DNA of 36,275 nucleotides, from contig JAJZEB010000022.1 in the NCBI GenBank assembly GCA_021805805.1, positions 1 through 36,275 on the forward strand, given 5' to 3'. Shown here one piece after another: positions 30,509 to 36,275 of the stretch; the stretch's first letter is position 1, and every line of letters begins with the position of its first letter. A model generated the notes under the pieces. The model did no database searches. It was given only the letters and a program-made list of their open reading frames with translations, and was not told the origin of the DNA. Source of the DNA: Pseudomonadota bacterium (GTDB taxonomy: Bacteria; Pseudomonadota; Gammaproteobacteria; Burkholderiales; Burkholderiaceae_C). The position numbers and the translations under genes were made by a program.

Positions 30509-32708
30509 AGCTGGATTCCTTCATGTAATAGCCTGCGGCATCCTTGCCGTATGACCCGTAGCCCGAGTAATCGCCGTAGTGCGACTCGGCCTTCTTGAAA
30601 TCGAGCTGGTTGAGCACGATGCCGAACAGCGTCGCCTTGGCATTTTGCAGCGCGCGCAGGCAGCGTTGCGCGACCTGGTACGGCGTCGAATTGGCCTTCA
30701 TGACGAACACGACCCCGGTGGCGAGAGTCGACAGCACGATCGCGTCGCTGACCAGATGAACCGGAGGCGAATCGATGATCACCAGGTCGAACTCGCGCGA
30801 CAAGCCGGCAATCGTTTCCTGGAAACGCTGCGACAGCATCAGCTCCAACGGGTTCGGCGGCACCGCGCCGGCGGTGATCACCTGCAGCGACGACTCGGAC
30901 ACGCTGCGGATGCAGTCCTTCGGTTCGACCTCGCCCGAGGCCAGCGCCGACAGCCCGGTGAGGTCGTCGTCCAGCCCGAGCTCCTTGGCCAGACGCGGCC
31001 TGCGCATGTCGGCGTCGATCAGCAGCACGCGCTTGGTCTGCGCGTGCGCCAGCGCCAGGTTGGCGGCGAACGTGGTCTTGCCCTCTCCGGGCAGCGACGA
31101 GGTGATGACCAGCACCTTGTGCGCCTGGTCGATCGCCGACAGCAGCACCCCGGTACGCGCGGTCCGGATCGCCTCGGCGAACTGCGACCGCGGCTCGGCC
31201 AGGTAGCGCCGCCCCATGTGTCCGTTGTCCTTCAGCAGCGGCAAGGTGGTCAGGATCGGCTGGTTCAGCCGCAGGCCGACTTCCTCGGTGCTGCGCACGG
31301 TGGTGTCGAGGCGCTCGAGCAGCACCGCGACGCCGACACCGAACAGCAGCCCGAGAACGAGCGCGACCATCACGATGCGCGCCTTCTTCGGCCGGATCGG
31401 TACCGACGGCGGAACCGCCGGATCGACGATGCTGGCGACGGGCTTGGTCAGGTCGGTGGCTGCGCTCGTTTCCTTGAAGCGCCGCAGGAACATGTCGTAG
31501 ACCTGCTGGTTGGTCTTGACGTCGCGCTCGAGGTCGGTCAACGCGAACTGCTTCTCGTTGGCCTGCCGGATGCTGCCCTTGACCTCGGACACCGCGCCGG
31601 ACAGCGCTGCGGCGTTGGACTGCGCCTGGTTGTACGTGTGCTCGATGCTCGACACCACGATGGCGACCTGGTGCTGCAGATTCTGCTTTGCCTGCTGCAG
31701 CTCGGCCTGCGCCTGGATCATGGTGATGAACTTCGGGCCGTAGCGCTTCGACAGTTCGGAAACCTTCTGCTGCTTTTCCGCCACGACCTGCTCGAGCTGG
31801 GCGACGACCGGGTCGCGCATGACCATCGGCAAGGTATCCAGCGGCATGCCCTGGCGTTGCGCCTGGCGGATCTGCCGGTACGCCGTTTCGGCTTCGGCAA
31901 GCTTCATGCGCGCGGTCACCAGATTGGTCACCAGCCCCTCGAGCTGGTTGCCGCTGCCGCTGAGCGCGGAGCCGTTGACCTCGATGATGTTTTCCTTGTT
32001 CCGGTAATCCTGCAGGCGCTGCTCGGAAGCCTCGAGCTTGGCCTTCAGGCCGGTCAGGTGGTCGTTGAGCCAGGCGTTCGCCTCCTGCGTCATCCGGAAC
32101 TTGTTTTCCATGTCGTTGCGGATGTAGACCTGCGCGAAGGCGTTCGCCACGCGCGCGGCCAGACGCGGGTCCGACGAGTCGTAGCTGACTTCGATCAGGT
32201 CGCTCATGCGCACCGGCGACACCGTCAGGTGGCCCATCAGCTCGCCGAGCACGGCCGAAGGCACATCGGCCGCGGTCGGCGGGCGAGCGATTCCCAGCGC
32301 GATCTTCAGCTTGGCCAGCGGCCCGATATGCAGGCGCGGGTCGAAAGCCGGGTCGTGATCGAGGTCGAGCTTGGTCGCCACCAGCTCGGCGACCGCGCGC
32401 GAGCGCAGGATGTCGGCCTGGGTCTGCACCTGTTCGCTGCCGCGTTCCAGGCTCGAATAGACCTGCTCGATCGACAACACCTTGGCGCCGTTGTCCTCGA
32501 GCTTGAGCAGCGCGGTGGCGCGGTAGGTCGGCGTCACCATGTAGGCGACGACCGCGGCGAGCACCGAAATCGCCAGACCCAGGCCGACGATGGTCAGCTT
32601 GTGCTTGACCAGGGTGCGCCAGTAGGTCAGCAGTTCCAGATTGTCTTCGCGTACCTGCGTCGCGGACTGGATGCTGGTGTGTTCGTTCGCTGCGCTCGAC
32701 GGGGGCAT
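30507..32708 (-). CDS. Wzc-like polysaccharide co-polymerase and BY-kinase
   Basis: This is a 733-residue inner-membrane protein. The Wzz domain starts after TM1 (about 38-58), a long periplasmic coiled-coil region (about 200-420, including RLQDYRNKENIIEV and AELQQAKQNLQHQV) carries the GNVR-type segment, and TM2 is at about 455-476 (VMVALVLGLLFGVGVAVLLE). The cytoplasmic BY-kinase has Walker A GEGKTT (541-546), Walker A' LLIDAD (562-567) and Walker B LVIIDSPP (642-649). The C-terminus carries a tyrosine ladder Y711, Y714, Y717, Y720 plus Y727 and Y728, the autophosphorylation cluster. It controls polymer length and export with the Wza-like protein, whose stop codon shares one base with this start (TGATG). 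Confidence 0.93.
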   Translation of the reverse strand: MPPSSAANEHTSIQSATQVREDNLELLTYWRTLVKHKLTIVGLGLAISVLAAVVAYMVTPTYRATALLKLEDNGAKVLSIEQVYSSLERGSEQVQTQADILRSRAVAELVATKLDLDHDPAFDPRLHIGPLAKLKIALGIARPPTAADVPSAVLGELMGHLTVSPVRMSDLIEVSYDSSDPRLAARVANAFAQVYIRNDMENKFRMTQEANAWLNDHLTGLKAKLEASEQRLQDYRNKENIIEVNGSALSGSGNQLEGLVTNLVTARMKLAEAETAYRQIRQAQRQGMPLDTLPMVMRDPVVAQLEQVVAEKQQKVSELSKRYGPKFITMIQAQAELQQAKQNLQHQVAIVVSSIEHTYNQAQSNAAALSGAVSEVKGSIRQANEKQFALTDLERDVKTNQQVYDMFLRRFKETSAATDLTKPVASIVDPAVPPSVPIRPKKARIVMVALVLGLLFGVGVAVLLERLDTTVRSTEEVGLRLNQPILTTLPLLKDNGHMGRRYLAEPRSQFAEAIRTARTGVLLSAIDQAHKVLVITSSLPGEGKTTFAANLALAHAQTKRVLLIDADMRRPRLAKELGLDDDLTGLSALASGEVEPKDCIRSVSESSLQVITAGAVPPNPLELMLSQRFQETIAGLSREFDLVIIDSPPVHLVSDAIVLSTLATGVVFVMKANSTPYQVAQRCLRALQNAKATLFGIVLNQLDFKKAESHYGDYSGYGSYGKDAAGYYMKESS

Positions 32709-33355
32709 CAGAAGAAACTTTCCTCGACGGTCAGCGTGTCGCCAGGAAAGACCTGGCCGCTGAGGTTGATCTTGTGCGCGATGTTCTTCGGATCGGCATC
32801 GCGCACGATGTAGATCTTGTCCTGGTCGGCGCGCTCTGTGAAGCCCCCCGCCAGCGTCACGGCCTTGCGCACGTTGAGTCCGGGTTGGAACGGATAGGCG
32901 CCCGGCTTCTTGACCTCGCCGTAAATGAAGAAAGGACGGTACTGGTCGATCACGACCGAGACCTTCGGGTTGACCAGATAACCCTGCTTGAACCCGTTCT
33001 CGATCGCGATTTCCAATTGCCCCGGGGTCAAACCGACGGCATCGATGTTGCCGAACGGGAACGCGATCGTTCCGCTTTCCGACAGCTGGATTTTCGTTCT
33101 GGTCAATTCAGGTTCGCCGTAGACGTAGATGTCGATCACGTCCCCGGGGCCGAATTTGTACGAATTCAAATCAGCCCAGGCCCGGCGCTTGGCCGCCGAC
33201 GCGTTCAACGCGGCTACGGGTTTGGACGCCGCCGCCGCCGCCGGCTGCGCAGGAGCCGGCGCCGACGCCGGGCTCGGCACCGCGGCGTACGCGCCGCACG
33301 ACAGCAGCAGCCCCAGCAGCAGCCCGCGCAGCCAGGGCCCCCATGCGCGCTTCAT
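32708..33355 (-). CDS. Short Wza-like polysaccharide export protein (OPX, SLBB)
   Basis: This is a 215-residue protein with a signal peptide ending near LLLSC-GAYA. C20 sits in a possible lipobox (LLSC), so it may be a lipoprotein. An Ala/Pro linker (25-55) precedes the Poly_export domain (YKFGPGDVIDIYVYGEPEL, 66-84; FPFGNIDAVGLTPGQLE) and one SLBB domain (FIYGEVKKPGAYPFQPGLNVRKAVTLAGG). It lacks the extra SLBB domain and the C-terminal amphipathic helix by which full-length Wza (about 380 residues) crosses the outer membrane. A separate beta-barrel encoded just upstream probably supplies the pore. Confidence 0.88.
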   Translation of the reverse strand: MKRAWGPWLRGLLLGLLLSCGAYAAVPSPASAPAPAQPAAAAASKPVAALNASAAKRRAWADLNSYKFGPGDVIDIYVYGEPELTRTKIQLSESGTIAFPFGNIDAVGLTPGQLEIAIENGFKQGYLVNPKVSVVIDQYRPFFIYGEVKKPGAYPFQPGLNVRKAVTLAGGFTERADQDKIYIVRDADPKNIAHKINLSGQVFPGDTLTVEESFF

Positions 33356-33372
33356 CGACTCCCCCCCGGGTT

Positions 33373-34629
33373 TCAGAGCTGGATTCCCAGGCTCAACAGC
33401 GTGATCGCTTCGTGAAAACTGAAACCCTGCGTGTTCGACGAACGGTCGAGCAGGATTTCCTGCAGCCCGAAATGGTAGATGTCCTGATGACCGAACGCAT
33501 ACTGCGCTTTCAGCGACAGGCCGCGGCGGTCGTCGACGCGCCCGGAACCGAGGAACTGGTCACGATAGTCGAGCAGGCCGGCGGTCGACGTGACGCGGTG
33601 CGGCCAATGCTGCACCCAGCTCAGCGTCGCCCCCTGGGTGACGATGTAGGCGTTGCTGACGTTGGCCCATTCGGCGTACTGGCGCGAACCTTCGAGCTTG
33701 AATTCCGAGAAGATCCGTGGCTTGTACGAGATCGCTGCGTCCCAAGCCAGCCCGGAGTTGCTGCCGCCCCCGTTGCTCAGGCTCTCGTGCATCATGCCGA
33801 TTTTCGCGATCCCGGTCGTCTTTGCGGTCGCATTCCATTGCAGGCCGGCGGTCAGACGCTCCTGGGTACCGTTCGACAGACTGTAGTTCGGGTACCGATC
33901 CTGCTCGGTCGCCAGCTCGACGATGCCGTGCGTTTTCGGATGCAGCCGCACGATGAACCTGCCGACCAGCCTGGCCTCGTCGATGTTGTACGGCTGCATG
34001 ATCGGATCGCTGTAGCGCTGCTGCTTGTAGTCGCCTTCGAACTCGAGCTGGCCGCGGCTGCGCTCGGTGCCGTAGTGGATGATCGCCTGCAGCGTCGGGC
34101 TGGTCCAGCGCTCGATCGCATTGGTCGCGATGTACGAGTTCGCCGCGTCGTGCCCGATCTGGTACTGCAGCCTGAACGATGCGCGCAATTGCGGCGCCAG
34201 CGCCCTGGCGCCGTCGACGCCGAAGACCGAGTCGTTGTAATCGTAGTTCGACGCGCTCGAGTACTTGGCGTACGTGCCCTTGTAATAGGCGTCGTAGTGC
34301 TCGGTGGAGTTCAGCGTGCGGCTGAGGATCAGCTGCGGCTGCACCATCGTCACGCTCGAGCTCAGCTTGCCGGCGCCACTCGACAGGTTGACGTTGCTGT
34401 CGTGCCCGAAGGACACGGTGACGCCGGGATGCAGTCTGGCCTGACCGACCACGATCCCGGTGCCGCTGACCGCACCGGTCGTCGGCACGTAGACGCTCGG
34501 GCCCATGAAGCTGGTCTGCGGCGGCTCATAACCGGCGGGAGCGCCGAGCGACGGCACCAGCGAATTCGCGGCGTAGGTCGGCGCGGCCGCGATGGCCAGC
34601 GCGAGTACCGAAATCTTGAAAATTTTCAT
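33373..34629 (-). CDS. Outer-membrane beta-barrel protein of the exopolysaccharide locus
   Basis: This is a 418-residue protein. The signal peptide is at 1-20 (LALAIAAAPTYA). The mature part is dense in alternating amphipathic strands (for example LHPGVTVSFGHDSNVNLSSG, YDAYYKGTYAKYS, GQLEFEGDYKQQRYSD, YHFGLQEILLDRSS) and ends in SLGIQL, a typical outer-membrane C-terminus. The type is that of putative exopolysaccharide beta-barrels (BBP-like, VpsM-like). It lies 17 bases before the short Wza-like gene and is probably the outer-membrane pore partner of that protein. A GGTGAG ribosome site lies upstream of the ATG. Confidence 0.75.
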   Translation of the reverse strand: MKIFKISVLALAIAAAPTYAANSLVPSLGAPAGYEPPQTSFMGPSVYVPTTGAVSGTGIVVGQARLHPGVTVSFGHDSNVNLSSGAGKLSSSVTMVQPQLILSRTLNSTEHYDAYYKGTYAKYSSASNYDYNDSVFGVDGARALAPQLRASFRLQYQIGHDAANSYIATNAIERWTSPTLQAIIHYGTERSRGQLEFEGDYKQQRYSDPIMQPYNIDEARLVGRFIVRLHPKTHGIVELATEQDRYPNYSLSNGTQERLTAGLQWNATAKTTGIAKIGMMHESLSNGGGSNSGLAWDAAISYKPRIFSEFKLEGSRQYAEWANVSNAYIVTQGATLSWVQHWPHRVTSTAGLLDYRDQFLGSGRVDDRRGLSLKAQYAFGHQDIYHFGLQEILLDRSSNTQGFSFHEAITLLSLGIQL

Positions 34630-34692
34630 TTGCTCACCGCCTTGTCGTCACCGGATTTTCAGTTGTTCGGCTGGCACATCGATGCGCGTTGA

Positions 34693-36261
34693 TTATTGCA
34701 GAATCGCCTCATCGGGCGCCCCCCCTGACTTGACGTCGGACCGGCGGTGGCGCAAGCGCCGCGCGTCGAGCCAGTGCGGCAGCGCGAGCAGCCACAGAAA
34801 CAGCGCCGCGTTGGTCGGATTCTGCAGGTTGAAATCGACCGTCGAGTGGATCAGCAGTTCGACGACCCCCATCACCGAGGCAAAGGCCACGCCGCGCTCG
34901 AATGCTCCCGTGTTGCGCCCGAGCAACTGAAACCAACCGCGCCATTGGCTCCAAAACAACATCACGAACAAGGGCAATATACCGACGATCCCGCTCTCGA
35001 CAAGAAATTCCACGTAATCGTCATGCGCATGGTCGTAATAGCCGACGATCTTTTGCGGCCGATACGGCATGAATCCGAGAAAGAACGTTCCCCCACCGGT
35101 CCCGAACCACGGATGGTCGCGCAGCATCCCCAACGCCGACAGACCCGGTGCGATGCGCTGGTCGATCGACTGTTCGCGATGCGCCGCTGGATCGCCGCCC
35201 GCCGCGACCCGGTTGCTCAGGTGCGTGTCCTCGATGCGCCGCATCACCTTGTCGATTCCCACGACGCGGCCGATCACCACCACGTCGAGCAGCAGGATGC
35301 TGAGCATCAGCACGGCAACCGTGCGCGATGCGCGCCGGCCTGCGGCGCCGGAGCGGCGCAATGCGACGATGGTGGCGCCGCCGACCAGCCAGAGCGCGGC
35401 GAAGAACGCGGCGTTGCCCATCCTCGAGCGGCTGCCGATCAAGGCAACCACCAGCACGATCAACAGCGCGCGAAGCGGCGCCTTGCTGCTGGCCAGGAAA
35501 CGCAGTCCGGCGAACAGCCACGACACCGCGCCGCGACGCCGGTCCACGCTCGGATCGCGCCCGAGCAATGCGATCAGCCAGCCGATTCCAAGCGCCAGCA
35601 TCATTTCCATGTAGCCGGCGAACTGGTTGTGGTAGACGAAGGTTCCGCTGGCGCGAATGCCCTGCTCGACCGTGACGAAGAACACGCGGTAGGTCGACGC
35701 GGTGGCGTACAGCACGACGCCGGCGACTGCCTCGATGCCGCCGATCGCCAACCAGGCCCAGATCAGCTTCTCCAGCCGCGGCCGGTTGTCGAAACGGCGC
35801 AGCAGCAACCATTGCAGCAGCAGCAGCATGACGGCCTTGGCCAGATAGGCAAGCGTGGCGTAGCGGTCGATCGTCAGCGGAACGAAACCGCTTGCCGAAG
35901 GCAGCGACGGCGCCGCAGCGCTGCGCGCCAGTGCGACCAGACCAGGCGGCAGCGGCAGCAACTGCCACGCCAGGTACAGCACCCAAAGCGCCATGCAGCC
36001 CATGTACACGCGCATTCCCGGTGGCACGCCGAGGCTCCAGCCGCTCGCTGCCAGGCGGCGATCGGCCCACAGCTCCCAGACCGCCAGCGCCGCCAGCAGC
36101 GCCAGCCAGGCCCCCTGAGCCCAGATGCGGTTGCTCGCCAGCGGCAGCGGCATTGCCCACAGCACCGCGAGCAGCAGCGCGCCGCGCGCGCCCAGCGCGG
36201 TCGGGCTGGGCGCAGCCCGGCCCTGGGGGCGCTCCCGGCCCTGGGGGCGCTCCCGGGTCAT
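34693..36261 (-). CDS. O-antigen ligase/Wzy-like polysaccharide polymerase
   Basis: This is a 522-residue polytopic inner-membrane protein with roughly ten to twelve hydrophobic segments. The Wzy_C/WaaL domain shows the periplasmic loop GTGGGTFFLGFMPYR followed by YYDHAHDDYVEFLVESG (near residues 395-420), whose HxD/E...G pattern is the family hallmark, then VGILPLFVMLFW. In a locus with Wza- and Wzc-like genes it most likely polymerises lipid-linked repeat units. The start at 36261 is 14 bases from the window edge and the frame is open to the edge, so the true start may lie outside. The first residues (RERPQG twice) come from an 18-base tandem repeat. Glycosyltransferases and flippase must be beyond the window. 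Confidence 0.85.
   Translation of the reverse strand: MTRERPQGRERPQGRAAPSPTALGARGALLLAVLWAMPLPLASNRIWAQGAWLALLAALAVWELWADRRLAASGWSLGVPPGMRVYMGCMALWVLYLAWQLLPLPPGLVALARSAAAPSLPSASGFVPLTIDRYATLAYLAKAVMLLLLQWLLLRRFDNRPRLEKLIWAWLAIGGIEAVAGVVLYATASTYRVFFVTVEQGIRASGTFVYHNQFAGYMEMMLALGIGWLIALLGRDPSVDRRRGAVSWLFAGLRFLASSKAPLRALLIVLVVALIGSRSRMGNAAFFAALWLVGGATIVALRRSGAAGRRASRTVAVLMLSILLLDVVVIGRVVGIDKVMRRIEDTHLSNRVAAGGDPAAHREQSIDQRIAPGLSALGMLRDHPWFGTGGGTFFLGFMPYRPQKIVGYYDHAHDDYVEFLVESGIVGILPLFVMLFWSQWRGWFQLLGRNTGAFERGVAFASVMGVVELLIHSTVDFNLQNPTNAALFLWLLALPHWLDARRLRHRRSDVKSGGAPDEAILQ
36219..36254 (-). repeat. 18-base tandem duplication at the start of the Wzy-like gene
   Basis: Two perfect adjacent copies of an 18-base unit (36219-36236 and 36237-36254) encode the six-residue repeat RERPQG at the N-terminus. 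Copy-number change keeps the frame. It lies within a few codons of the chosen start, so it could also be part of a leader if translation begins elsewhere. Confidence 0.8.
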
Positions 36262-36275
36262 CGCCGGGCCGCCCC

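Noticed and set aside
1-36275. CRISPR array, insertion sequence, phage genes, tRNA or rRNA
   Set aside because: No repeat-spacer pattern, transposase or integrase motif, or structural RNA was recognised on either strand.

Overview
The window is GC-rich (roughly two thirds G+C by eye), densely coded bacterial DNA with no rRNA, tRNA, insertion sequence, phage gene or CRISPR array that I can see. Family content (PotFGHI, the Puu pathway, a DUF3138-type porin, LapD/LapG, a Wza/Wzc-type exopolysaccharide locus) suggests a Gram-negative proteobacterium, most likely a betaproteobacterium of the Burkholderiales type. That placement is inference from gene content, not from a marker gene. No stretch longer than about 230 bases lacks a gene.

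Region A (1-1081) holds the 3' part of a rhodanese-type sulfurtransferase and a secreted DsrE-like protein, ending at a terminator-like hairpin. Region B (1307-20747) is a large polyamine/amino-acid catabolic block: puuB; a LivJHMGF-type ABC importer; a MocR/PdxR-type regulator on the opposite strand; then puuD, puuA and a class III aminotransferase (SpuC/PuuE type); the putrescine ABC importer potFGHI; a DUF3138-like porin; and a small cupin translationally coupled to puuC. Together these encode outer-membrane entry, uptake and the whole gamma-glutamyl route from putrescine to GABA, plus a transaminase. A near-consensus sigma-54 promoter (13022-13038) sits in front of potF, which points to nitrogen control.

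Region C (20831-25606) has a membrane diguanylate cyclase with an intact GGEEF motif and inhibitory site, a secreted protein joining a von Willebrand A-like domain to an OmpA/Pal peptidoglycan-binding domain, and queA. Region D (25623 to the end, all minus strand) is a biofilm locus. It encodes, in transcription order, a Wzy/O-antigen-ligase-like polymerase, an outer-membrane beta-barrel, a short Wza-like export protein, a Wzc-like tyrosine kinase, a CpsB-type PHP phosphatase and a TPR-like membrane protein. These are followed by a separately promoted small repeat protein, a LapG-type protease and a LapD-type c-di-GMP receptor.

The most interesting features are the juxtaposition of a sigma-54/MocR polyamine regulon with a c-di-GMP writer/reader pair and an exopolysaccharide locus; the vWA-OmpA fusion; the unrecognised 15-residue-repeat secreted protein upstream of lapG with a repeat-bearing promoter; and a free-standing cupin coupled to puuC.
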